Shown: positions 32,935 through 40,810 of the stretch, piece after piece
Layout of the letters: every line of letters begins with the position of its first letter
Numbering within the stretch: position 1 is the stretch's first letter
Origin: JADGGM01 sp025449955
GTDB lineage: Bacteria > Gemmatimonadota > Gemmatimonadetes > Gemmatimonadales > Gemmatimonadaceae
DNA length: 64,000 nt
Direction of reading: 5' to 3'
Assembly: GCA_036554285.1 (NCBI GenBank)
Contig: DATBNO010000032.1
Location: 1-64,000, forward strand
Notes under the pieces: generated by a model
The model's input: the letters and a program-made list of their open reading frames with translations, nothing else
Databases searched by the model: none
Told to the model about the DNA's origin: nothing
Position numbers and translations under genes: made by a program

Positions 32935-33255
32935 TCAGGAGTCCCGACGCTCGGCTCGAAGGAGGGATTTGCCCAAGAGCTCGCGCAACAGCACGTCGGC
33001 GTCGCGCTCGCCGCGCTCACGAGTGACATCGTATTCGGCACACACGCGATCCACGATCTCGGCGAATGACGTCCCATTCACGATCAAGCTCCAGATGCGG
33101 CCGCCCACTTCATTGAGCGTGTAATACTGGCCGCGCTCCACGTCGAGGAGCACCGTCTCGTCACCCTGCGTTGCCGTGTGCACGTGCGGCGCCTGCGCGA
33201 GCCGCGCACTGTGGATGTCGGTTGCAGGCGGACTCTTGCGACGCCGGCGCCACAT
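32935..33255 (-). CDS. PqqD-family peptide chaperone-like protein
   Basis: A 106-residue protein with the PqqD core (LLDVERGQYYTLNEVGGRIWSLI, then helices up to LLRELLGKSLL). PqqD proteins deliver precursor peptides to radical-SAM or other modifying enzymes and also occur in lasso-peptide clusters. No precursor, radical-SAM or protease gene is present in this window, so it is an orphan. The start at 33255 is supported by GGAG nine bases upstream. Confidence 0.83.
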   Translation of the reverse strand: MWRRRRKSPPATDIHSARLAQAPHVHTATQGDETVLLDVERGQYYTLNEVGGRIWSLIVNGTSFAEIVDRVCAEYDVTRERGERDADVLLRELLGKSLLRAERRDS

Positions 33256-33354
33256 CACTGGGTGCTCCGAGTGAGAGACACCGCAACTCTCGCCTAACGG
33301 AAGCCCCGAGGCAGCGTCCCGCCGCGCCACCTGATCACGCGCGGCGAGTCCGTG

Positions 33355-34137
33355 TTACCGGATGCGCCGCGCCCCCTCGAACAGCGCCGCGAATCGTTCG
33401 AGCTGCGCCTGAAACCCGCCGTGGTCGCGCAACGACGTGGGCGTGCATCCGCCGTATCGCGCGAGCAGATTCGCGAGCGCCGCGCCCGATGCGAACCCCA
33501 GGTCCGCGGCGACCTGTTTGGGCCTGCGACTCAACACATCGAGCTGCCATGCCGCGCCGAGTGCCACGCCCCACCCGATGATGCGGTGCGCCGCCGGCAG
33601 CGACGCCCGCGCCAGACGATTCTCGAGCGTTCGCCGGCCCACGCCCAGCAACGCCGCCGCCCGCGCGACGTGAAGGCGCGACGTCGACGACGCGGCGCAA
33701 AGTACGACGAAGGCCTTGAGCGGTCGCGGGACCAACGGTCCAACCCGCTCGAGAATGGCGAGGTCGGCCCGAGCGTCGGCGTCCCCGCCTAACGCTGGTG
33801 CCACCGCGACGGCCATGTCCTCCAGCTCGCGAAGACTGAGCCGCGCCGCGACTCGAGTCCCCGCGAACCGCAGCACATCGCTGGCGGCCGCGTCGGCGAG
33901 CGATGCACGCAGCACGATGACGGGACCTGCTGCGCGTGCGGCCAGAGCAACGAGGAGCGGCGTCACGCTCATTCCGACGCGGTCGCGCAGCTCGGTCACC
34001 ACGACGCGCATCTCGGCGGCCGCGACTAACGAACGCAGGGCGTCGACCCGTTCGCAGAGGCGCAGCGGCGTCCGTCGTTCGAGCGCGCGCTGGAGCGCCG
34101 TGCGATCAGCCGCGCTCAGAAGCAAGGCCGCAACCAC
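33355..34137 (-). CDS. AraC-type transcriptional regulator
   Basis: A 260-residue protein. The C-terminal roughly 100 residues form two helix-turn-helix units of the AraC/XylS type (ARAAALLGVGRRTLENRL and KQVAADLGFASGAALANLLARYGGCTP). The N-terminal 150 residues have no cupin and look like a Rossmann or receiver-like fold without a phosphorylatable Asp pattern. GTG 34137 is the start. It diverges from the peptide-binding lipoprotein gene, with 121 bases between. Confidence 0.85.
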   Translation of the reverse strand: MVAALLLSAADRTALQRALERRTPLRLCERVDALRSLVAAAEMRVVVTELRDRVGMSVTPLLVALAARAAGPVIVLRASLADAAASDVLRFAGTRVAARLSLRELEDMAVAVAPALGGDADARADLAILERVGPLVPRPLKAFVVLCAASSTSRLHVARAAALLGVGRRTLENRLARASLPAAHRIIGWGVALGAAWQLDVLSRRPKQVAADLGFASGAALANLLARYGGCTPTSLRDHGGFQAQLERFAALFEGARRIR

Positions 34138-34258
34138 CGCCCTGCACCGATCGGACTACAACGTCGTACAACGAAGGACGGACGAGCTCGCCACGATGGG
34201 CTACCTTGGCCCGACGGGTTCCGCGCCATCGCCCGGCGCGCACCGAACGGGGCAGCCA

Positions 34259-35920
34259 ATGTCACGTGCCCAACGAACGCGCCATGCGGCGCCCACAGTG
34301 ATTTGCGCGGCGCTTGCGTTGGGCGTCGCGTGCGCGAAGTCCCACGACCCTTCGCGGGATCGCACGCTCGTTATCGCGCTCGCGGCCGAACCCACGTTGC
34401 TTGCACCGCCTCTCATCGCGGAGACGCAGGGCTTCGTGGTCGCCGATCAGATCCTCGAGCGCCTGGCAGAGCCCGACTCGACGCTCGATGTGAGCGGCGA
34501 CCGCGCTTACCACCCGCGTCTGGCCGAGGGCTGGTCGTGGGCGCCGGACTCGTTGTCGATCGCGTTTCGCATCGCCGCCGGCGCGCGATGGCACGACGGC
34601 CGCCCCGTGACCGCGCGCGATGTGCGTTTCACGTTCGCGCTCTACACCGACACGGCCGTTGCGTCGCCCGCGGCGCCGTTGTTGACGAACATCGACTCGG
34701 TGCAGGTGCGCGATGATCGAGTGGCGGTATTCTGGTTTCATCGACGCCACGCTCGGCAATTCTTCGATGCCACCTACCACATGCGCATCTTGCCCGAGCA
34801 CGTGCTGCGCGCCGTGCCGCCGGCATCCCTGCGTTCCAGCACGTTCGCGCGCGCGCCCACGGGCAGCGGTCCGTTCCGTTTCGCGCGATGGGTGCCCGGA
34901 CAATTGGTGGAGCTCGCCGCGAACACGGAGTTCCGCCGCGGGCGCGCGCGATTCGATCGCGTGGTGTTCACGCTTGCGCCGGATCCAACTGCCGCGCTCG
35001 CGCGGGCGATCACGGGCGACGTGGACGTCGTTCCCGACCTTCATCCCGGCGACGTGCCGGTCGTCGCGCGCTCGGGAACCCTCGCCGCCGTGCGTTGGGC
35101 ATCGTTGTCGAGCGGACTCGTGATGCTCGACCTGCGCGACCCCGCGCGCCGGGACCATCCGCATCCCGTCTTCGGCGACCGTTCCGTTAGGCAGGCGGTG
35201 ACGATGGCCATCGACCGGCGGCGCGTCACCGCGGCCGCGTTGGGCGGCGGCGCCGTGCCGGCCGTGGGACCATTGCCGTCCGCACTGATGCGCCGCGCGC
35301 CCGCGACGCTGCTGCCGTTCGACACCGCGACCGCCGCGGCACTTCTCGACTCCAGCGGCTGGCGCGCGGACCAGGCCGGCGGTGCGCGTCATCGCGGATC
35401 GACGCCGCTGCGATTCACGCTCCTCGTGCCCTCGACTGGCCTCGCTGCCCAGCGCGTCGCCGTCCTGATGCAGGACGAATTGCGCCGACTCGGCGTCGTT
35501 ATGCAGATCGAGATCGCCGAGAACGCGGCGCTCGCGGCGCGCCTGAGCGACCATCAATTCGACGCCGCACTCATTGCGTTGGACTGGGACCCGAATCCGC
35601 TGAGCGCACGACAGCTCTGGGGCTCCAAGAACGGATCCGAGGAAAACTCCAACTTCAGCGGCTACCACAGCGACGCGTTCGACGCCGCCATGGACAGCGC
35701 TGCGTCGGCAACCGATTCGATCGCGAGTCTCGCGACCTCGCAAGCGTGGCGTGCGCTCATTCGGGACGCGCCTGCGATCTGGCTCTATGACCTCCGCCGG
35801 GTGGGTGCCGTTCGTGCCTGCGTTCACCCGGCCGGTGTGCGACCCGATGCCTGGTGGGCCTCGCTGTCCGACTGGTCCGTCTCGAACACTTGCCGGGCCG
35901 GTTCTCCACGCCCGCCTTGA
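34259..35920 (+). CDS. oligopeptide-type ABC transporter substrate-binding protein, probable lipoprotein
   Basis: A 553-residue SBP_bac_5 (DppA/OppA-like) protein. The N-terminus holds a hydrophobic signal ending LGVAC at about residue 26, a non-standard lipobox, so periplasmic anchoring is likely. Family landmarks are LAEGWSWAPDS, FRIAAGARWHDGRPVTARDVRF and FGDRSVRQAVTMAIDR. No permease or ATPase genes are adjacent, so the transporter partners lie elsewhere or it acts as a sensor protein. Confidence 0.9.
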   Translation: MSRAQRTRHAAPTVICAALALGVACAKSHDPSRDRTLVIALAAEPTLLAPPLIAETQGFVVADQILERLAEPDSTLDVSGDRAYHPRLAEGWSWAPDSLSIAFRIAAGARWHDGRPVTARDVRFTFALYTDTAVASPAAPLLTNIDSVQVRDDRVAVFWFHRRHARQFFDATYHMRILPEHVLRAVPPASLRSSTFARAPTGSGPFRFARWVPGQLVELAANTEFRRGRARFDRVVFTLAPDPTAALARAITGDVDVVPDLHPGDVPVVARSGTLAAVRWASLSSGLVMLDLRDPARRDHPHPVFGDRSVRQAVTMAIDRRRVTAAALGGGAVPAVGPLPSALMRRAPATLLPFDTATAAALLDSSGWRADQAGGARHRGSTPLRFTLLVPSTGLAAQRVAVLMQDELRRLGVVMQIEIAENAALAARLSDHQFDAALIALDWDPNPLSARQLWGSKNGSEENSNFSGYHSDAFDAAMDSAASATDSIASLATSQAWRALIRDAPAIWLYDLRRVGAVRACVHPAGVRPDAWWASLSDWSVSNTCRAGSPRPP

Positions 35921-36013
35921 CGAACCGGACTCATGCGACGTGATTGCACGGAGAGTCCTGCTGCGTTCGCCACCGTGCGCATCAGGGCTTTGACCAGCGG
36001 CAGGAGTGCTCAC

Positions 36014-37303
36014 GTGCGCATCCCGGACACCACGAGCGCGCTCTCGTCCTCGACATCAACGCATCTCGCGTTCGTCGAGGCGTTGTCCGCGCTATCGTCC
36101 GACGCCGATCCCGACTGGACGACGATGTCCGCTGCGCTGCTCACGCTGCGCGTCGTCGACGCATGGGCACAACTCGGCGCCGTGACCGAGGAAGAGTTGG
36201 CGCTGCGCGTGGCGACCATCCTACCGGTGGTCGACGCGGTCGACGACGACGAGATGCGCAGCACACTCCGCACGCTCATCGACGCGGTTGGCAATCGCGA
36301 CGCCGTCGAGACAGTCGAGGCACGACTGTTGGTGTTCGGCCGCACACTCGAGGCGCGCGCGAGATGGGAGCTCGCGTTGGACGTGTACACGTTGCTGCTC
36401 GCGCTCCACCGCGGGAGCAGCGTCGGCGCGACCGCGATCCACACTGAGATCGAAGCGAACATCAGAATCGCCGAGTGCCATCGGCATCGCGCGGAGTGGG
36501 AGCTCGCCGAATCGGCATTCGCGACTGCCGCGCAAGTGGCGACGAACGCCGGCGATCGCGCGGCCGCGTTGCGCGCCCGGTGCTACGGCGCGTCGGTGAC
36601 CGCGGAGCGCGGCGATCTGGACGACGCGGACGCGCAGCTGGCCGCGGTCGAGCACGAGGCGGCTGACGTTAGGCGTCTCGATCTGCTTGCGTTGGCCCGG
36701 CATGCTCGCGCGCACGTTGCATTTCTGCGAGGCAACGTAGAGGTCGCGGCACGACTCGCGTTCGAAGCGCTCGAGCATTTGCCGGATCCGCGCGAGCGCG
36801 ATCGTGCACTCGCGGATGTCGCCGCGGCATTCGCCGAGCTCGGCGTCCGCAGCGCGGCGCGCGATGCCCAACTGATCATCTCCGCCACCACGCAGGACTC
36901 GTACGTCCGTTGGACATCGCTCATCAATCTCATGGAGCTCGCGGCCGGCGATCGCGTGCGCCCGGCGTTCGAGCAGTACCGCCGCGCGTTGGTCGCCGAG
37001 CGCTTGCCACCCAGGCTCGCCGGCTACTTCCACTACTACTCCGCCGGCGGCGCCCACGTCTTCGGCGACGCCGCCTCGGCGCGCGATGAATATCGACGCG
37101 CACTCGGCATCGCCACGCGCGCCGGCCTGGGACCGCTCGCTCGCGACGCCGCCGCCGCGCTGCGCGCCCTCGAGATCGAAGCAGCGCCGCCCGATGCCCC
37201 GCCGGCGCGAGATCCCACTCCCGCGACGGCAGGCATCGCCGGTGCGCTCGCACGCATGCGCGAAAGCGTGCTCCGCAACTCCGATCCACACGGCGACGAC
37301 TAA
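36014..37303 (+). CDS. TPR-repeat protein
   Basis: A 429-residue helical protein with degenerate tetratricopeptide units across about 110-390 (for example RWELALDVYTLLLALHRG, RAEWELAESAFATAAQVA, GDLDDADAQLAAVEHEA). There is no signal or enzyme motif. GTG 36014 is preferred because GGAG lies seven bases upstream, whereas an in-frame ATG at 35933 has none. It lies downstream of the binding-protein gene and converges on a 52-residue lipoprotein gene. Confidence 0.8.
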   Translation: MRIPDTTSALSSSTSTHLAFVEALSALSSDADPDWTTMSAALLTLRVVDAWAQLGAVTEEELALRVATILPVVDAVDDDEMRSTLRTLIDAVGNRDAVETVEARLLVFGRTLEARARWELALDVYTLLLALHRGSSVGATAIHTEIEANIRIAECHRHRAEWELAESAFATAAQVATNAGDRAAALRARCYGASVTAERGDLDDADAQLAAVEHEAADVRRLDLLALARHARAHVAFLRGNVEVAARLAFEALEHLPDPRERDRALADVAAAFAELGVRSAARDAQLIISATTQDSYVRWTSLINLMELAAGDRVRPAFEQYRRALVAERLPPRLAGYFHYYSAGGAHVFGDAASARDEYRRALGIATRAGLGPLARDAAAALRALEIEAAPPDAPPARDPTPATAGIAGALARMRESVLRNSDPHGDD

Positions 37304-37331
37304 CAATGCGACGCGTACATGCCGTTGAGGC

Positions 37332-37490
37332 TCAACGCCCGCGCAACGCGCCGCCCCCGATCACGACGTCCGGATGCGGACCGATCGTGATCTGGTCGTC
37401 GTGCGATGTCGACCGAGGCGCCGTGGGTGATGTGCACGCGGCAACCAGTGCCGCCGTTAGGACGAGGATGAGTGCGTGACGACGAAGCAT
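37332..37490 (-). CDS. 52-residue lipoprotein
   Basis: A short gene with GGGAGG five bases before its ATG. The product starts MLRRHALILVLTAALVAAC, a complete lipoprotein signal with lipobox VAAC (C19), then a 33-residue Ser/Thr/Pro-rich tail with SHDDQITIGPHPDVVIGGG. No homologue is recognised. It converges with the TPR gene and lies next to a regulatory gap with paired inverted repeats. It is too short for routine gene callers. Confidence 0.65.
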   Translation of the reverse strand: MLRRHALILVLTAALVAACTSPTAPRSTSHDDQITIGPHPDVVIGGGALRGR

Positions 37491-37500
37491 GCGACCTCCC

Positions 37501-37584
37501 GGTGTGAGCTGCGTCGCTCCACCGGCCGGTCTCCAATCGCGGCGCAGCGTCGTGAAGCGACGCCGCCACGTTCGCGCTCACACC
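37501..37584. repeat. nested inverted repeats in divergent promoter region
   Basis: GGTGTGAGC at 37501-37509 pairs with GCTCACACC at 37576-37584, and inside it GCGTCGCT at 37511-37518 pairs with AGCGACGC at 37556-37563. The pair sits between the minus-strand lipoprotein gene and the plus-strand regulator gene and could be an operator or RNA stem. Confidence 0.5.
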
Positions 37585-37668
37585 TGTCGCCACGTGCGCA
37601 CGAGCGCGACCTGAAAGTGCACGGATGAGACATCGTCGGCCGAACGCCTCTCGCTCGCTCCGCGATAC

Positions 37669-38520
37669 GTGATCGTCGTCGCGCTCCTCCCCGATCTCCT
37701 CCTCGGCCGACTCCGCACAGCACTCGGCGCCGACAGCTCCATCGCCTCCGCAAACAGCGTCGACGAACCCGAAGGCATCGCCGCCCTGCTCCAACGCGGC
37801 GACGTCGATCTCATCGTGCTCGACCCCAGCGATCGCCGACTCGAGCACCGCGCACGCTCGCTCGCCGCTCTGCTGACACAATACGTCGCCATTCCCGTCG
37901 TGCTGTACACGTCGCTCACCACCACCGGCGTCTCGCGCGCCGCCGAGCTCCTTCGAGACGGCACGCGTCAATTGCTCATAGCCGGCGTCGAGGACCAACC
38001 CGGAGCGACACGCGCGCTCGCCGTGCGCCTGACGATGGACGCGCTCGCCCAACGCTTCCTGGCGTCGGTCGAACCGCTGCTCGCCCAACTGCCCCCATCC
38101 GTCGTGCGCGGCATCCACGCACTCTTTGCATCGCCACGGCGATTTCGTTCGGTCGAGGACATCGCGCTCGCCTCGACCGTCACGCGCCGGCATCTGGAGC
38201 GCGTCACACGACGCGCCGGATTCACGTCGTGTCGCGACGTGCTCATCACCGCGCGCGCGCTCGCCGCGTTCCGGCTCCTGCAGCACGAGCGTCGATCGTT
38301 AGGCCAAATCGCCGCACGCCTCGATGCCCATCCGCGCGTGCTCGGCCGCCAGATCCGGACGCTGCTTGGCGTGGGGTCGACGTTCGATCTCGCCGCATGG
38401 AGCGAGGACCAGCTGCTCGATGCATGCACGCACGCGCTCTGTCGCCGCGCGCCCCCGACATATCGCGCCGCGCCGCGCACGCGCCGCGCCCGCTCCAGCC
38501 GCACGTATGACGACCGATGA
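37669..38520 (+). CDS. receiver-like domain plus AraC-type DNA-binding domain
   Basis: A 283-residue protein. The first roughly 130 residues have a receiver-like alternation (VIVVALLPDLLL, GDVDLIVLDPSD, IPVVLYTSLT) with a candidate Asp after the third strand but without the paired acidic residues after the first. The C-terminal part (about 165-265) is an AraC-type double helix-turn-helix. GTG 37669 is the start; no ribosome-binding site is seen. It has no kinase neighbour. It may be a non-phosphorylated or atypical response regulator. Confidence 0.72.
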   Translation: MIVVALLPDLLLGRLRTALGADSSIASANSVDEPEGIAALLQRGDVDLIVLDPSDRRLEHRARSLAALLTQYVAIPVVLYTSLTTTGVSRAAELLRDGTRQLLIAGVEDQPGATRALAVRLTMDALAQRFLASVEPLLAQLPPSVVRGIHALFASPRRFRSVEDIALASTVTRRHLERVTRRAGFTSCRDVLITARALAAFRLLQHERRSLGQIAARLDAHPRVLGRQIRTLLGVGSTFDLAAWSEDQLLDACTHALCRRAPPTYRAAPRTRRARSSRTYDDR

Positions 38521-38600
38521 CAGTGTAATACTGCATCACGCGCGACGCTCCCGTATGTTCGCTCGCCACGATCCCCACTCAGGCGGCAGGCGAGCGAACG

Positions 38601-38795
38601 GTGTCCAGGACACGAAACCCGAAGAAGAAGGTGGTTCAGGTCCGCGTGACTCCCGCGGAGAAGTTACGCATCGAGCGCGTATCCGCGGCCGAGAATCGCA
38701 CCGTTAGCAATTGGATCTATGGACTGATCATGCGCGAGCTGGCCACGCGCGAAGAACCGCAGATGCGAGTCGCCGAACCGAAACACCCCACCTAG
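38601..38795 (+). CDS. small ribbon-helix-helix-like DNA-binding protein
   Basis: A 64-residue basic protein. VVQVRVTPAEKLRIERVSAAE followed by NRTVSNWIYGLIMREL matches the beta-strand, helix, helix pattern of CopG/Arc/MobC-type regulators. GTG 38601 is the start. It could be an antitoxin or a plasmid-type regulator, but no toxin gene is adjacent. Two hairpins and a T-run follow (38905-38963). Confidence 0.65.
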   Translation: MSRTRNPKKKVVQVRVTPAEKLRIERVSAAENRTVSNWIYGLIMRELATREEPQMRVAEPKHPT

Positions 38796-38904
38796 CACCT
38801 CGCCGCCTAACTGAACCGGCGGCGGATCGCGGATACGAAAACGGGAAGGCAACCGGCGCCCCCGCGCCCGTCACCTTCCCTTCGCCCTCGTCCCCGTTCC
38901 CCAC

Positions 38905-38963
38905 GGTCGCGCTCCGCGCGACCGCTTCCCCCGCGGCCGCGCAGCGGCCGCGTCCCTGCTTTT
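38905..38963 (+). terminator. tandem hairpins with T-run
   Basis: GGTCGCGC/GCGCGACC (38905-38923, loop TCC) and GCGGCCGC/GCGGCCGC (38933-38951, loop GCA), followed eight bases later by TTTT (38960-38963). A likely terminator for the plus-strand gene at 38601; the T-run overlaps the stop of the gene on the opposite strand. Confidence 0.55.
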
Positions 38964-39198
38964 AGGCTGCCTTCTTCCCCGACTGCTGCCAGCTCACCTG
39001 GTCGTTCAGCCCTTCCATGTACGCCTCGAAATGCGCGGGCGGAAAACCAGTCACGCCGATCTCCAGCATATCACCACGGCCCACCCGCGCCTGCTCGATG
39101 ATGGCCTCCATCGCTTGCGCAAACGTCGGGCTCGTGACTGCGCCGGCGAGGCGCAGCGTTTCGTCGGGACCGCTGAGCGAAAACTCAAAGCGTGGCAT
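38962..39198 (-). CDS. 78-residue conserved-looking hypothetical protein
   Basis: A small soluble protein (MPRFEFSLSGPDETLRLAG...) without signal or membrane segment, beginning with a beta strand and containing a helix around AMEAIIEQARVGRGD. AGGAGG five bases before the ATG at 39198 gives strong support for translation. The function is unknown. Confidence 0.7.
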   Translation of the reverse strand: MPRFEFSLSGPDETLRLAGAVTSPTFAQAMEAIIEQARVGRGDMLEIGVTGFPPAHFEAYMEGLNDQVSWQQSGKKAA

Positions 39199-39346
39199 GC
39201 GCCCTCCTGGAAGCAAGGTTTCCGTCAGGGCCCGCGTGCCGAGACCCCGTTCCCGGAGCACGTTGGTCGAGACCCATCCTCCCTCCGTCCCTCTCCTCCT
39301 GCCTATTCGTACCCCATCATCCTATAAACGATCGGCTGCCAAGAGT

Positions 39347-39372
39347 CGTTCCGGCACGGCAGCTCCGGAACG
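39347..39372 (-). terminator. hairpin downstream of otsA
   Basis: The 8-bp arms CGTTCCGG and CCGGAACG enclose a ten-base loop, 44 bases after the otsA stop. There is no U-tract, so it may be a weak or Rho-assisted terminator. Confidence 0.4.
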
Positions 39373-39415
39373 GTGGTACGGAATTGCACGCGTCGTGCCC
39401 ACGCCGACGCGACCG

Positions 39416-40810
39416 TCATGCCCCGAGCGCATCCAGAAACTCGTTGGCCCAGCGCGCAACGTCGTGCGTCGTTACATGCGCACGAAGCGCGCGCATCCGT
39501 TGCGCACGCTCGTTCGGTGGCATCACCAACGCTGTGTGCATCGCTTCGGCGGTCTCGTCTACATCGTATGGATTCACGATCAACGCCTCACTCAGCTCTT
39601 CCGCCGCGCCGGCAAACTCGCTCAACACGAGCACGCCGCCGTCGTCCGTTCTCGCGGCCACGAACTCCTTTGCCACGAGATTCATGCCATCCCGCACCGG
39701 TGTGACGACCATCACATCCGCTGCGCGGTACAACCCGATCAGCAGCGATCGCGAAATGCCGCGGTGCACGTAGTGGATGGGTGCCCAGGTCGGCACCGCG
39801 TACATCCCGTTGATTCGCCCAACAAGGGACTCGACTTCGTCTCGCACCTGCCGGTAGGCGCGCACACCTTCACGCGACGGAACCGCGATTTGCAAGAACC
39901 GAATGCGCTCGCGCCACTCCGGATGCTTGACTAACAACTGCTCCACGGCCAACAAGCGTCGCGGAATCCCCTTGCTGTAGTCGAGCCGGTCGATGCCCAC
40001 CAACAACGGTCCGGTGTCGTTCCGCCGGAGCCGCACGGCTTCGGTGTGCACCGCCTCCGACTCCGCCCGCATGGCGAAATCCTTGGCGTCGATGCCCATC
40101 GGAAAGACCCCGACACGCACGCGGCGTCCGCGAAAGTCGAACTCGTTGCCGTGCGCATCCGCGCCTAACAGCCGATGCACCGCTGCCGCGAAATGTCCGC
40201 GATGGCGCCGCGTGTGAAACCCGATCAGGTCGGCGCCCAGCATACCCGTCACCAGCCACCGCCGTCGCGCGAGCGCGAAGAAGATTTCCGGCGTCGGAAA
40301 CGGGATGTGCAGAAAGAACCCGATGCGTGCGTTCGGAATGCGCTCGCGGATCAGCGCCGGGACGCGCAACAGATGATAGTCGTGCACCCAAACGCGATCG
40401 CCCGGACGCCAGACGGCAGCCACCGCATCGGCAAACCGCGCGTTCACCCGCTCGTAAACATCCCAGCCCTCGACGCGCAGCGGCAGTTGGTCGAGCCGGT
40501 CGTGACACACCGGCCACAGCACGCTGTTCGCGATCCGATCGTAATACGCCGTGACTTCCTCTGGCGAGAGCTCCACGCTCACCAAGCGTCGCGACTCGAG
40601 CTGGCGCCGCACCTCGTCGCGCCCCGCCTCGTCCAGCGTGCTCATGTCGCCGGGCCAGCCTAACCAGAGCCCCTTCGACTGCTCGTGCGGCGTCCGCAGT
40701 CCCGTCGCCAATCCGCCAACGCTGGCCCGCACCTGTGGGCGCCCGCCCTTTTCCGAAGCGCTCACCGTCACCGGCAAGCGGTTCGACACGATGAGCAATC
40801 GCCCACTCAC
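39416..40810 (-). CDS. otsA: alpha,alpha-trehalose-phosphate synthase (UDP- or GDP-forming)
   Basis: A 464-residue GT20 glycosyltransferase that makes trehalose-6-phosphate from a nucleotide-glucose and glucose-6-phosphate. Signature blocks are all present: SVGGLATGL, LWLGWPG, VWVHDYHLL, GFFLHIPFP, GIDRLDYSKG and VTPVRDGMNLVAKEF. GTG 40810 overlaps the stop of the MscS gene (GTGA), so trehalose synthesis and an osmotic channel are co-translated. No otsB phosphatase gene is next to it. The pairing points to osmotic stress. Confidence 0.95.
   Translation of the reverse strand: MSGRLLIVSNRLPVTVSASEKGGRPQVRASVGGLATGLRTPHEQSKGLWLGWPGDMSTLDEAGRDEVRRQLESRRLVSVELSPEEVTAYYDRIANSVLWPVCHDRLDQLPLRVEGWDVYERVNARFADAVAAVWRPGDRVWVHDYHLLRVPALIRERIPNARIGFFLHIPFPTPEIFFALARRRWLVTGMLGADLIGFHTRRHRGHFAAAVHRLLGADAHGNEFDFRGRRVRVGVFPMGIDAKDFAMRAESEAVHTEAVRLRRNDTGPLLVGIDRLDYSKGIPRRLLAVEQLLVKHPEWRERIRFLQIAVPSREGVRAYRQVRDEVESLVGRINGMYAVPTWAPIHYVHRGISRSLLIGLYRAADVMVVTPVRDGMNLVAKEFVAARTDDGGVLVLSEFAGAAEELSEALIVNPYDVDETAEAMHTALVMPPNERAQRMRALRAHVTTHDVARWANEFLDALGA

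Noticed and set aside
33355..35920. A complete peptide ABC transporter around the oligopeptide-binding lipoprotein
   Set aside because: Neighbouring genes are an AraC regulator and a TPR protein; no permease or ABC ATPase with the right motifs is present. The ATPase at 31209 has the stand-alone RecF-like layout.
39416..40810. otsB phosphatase partner for otsA
   Set aside because: No HAD-phosphatase motif is encoded within the neighbouring genes; the partner, if any, lies outside the window.
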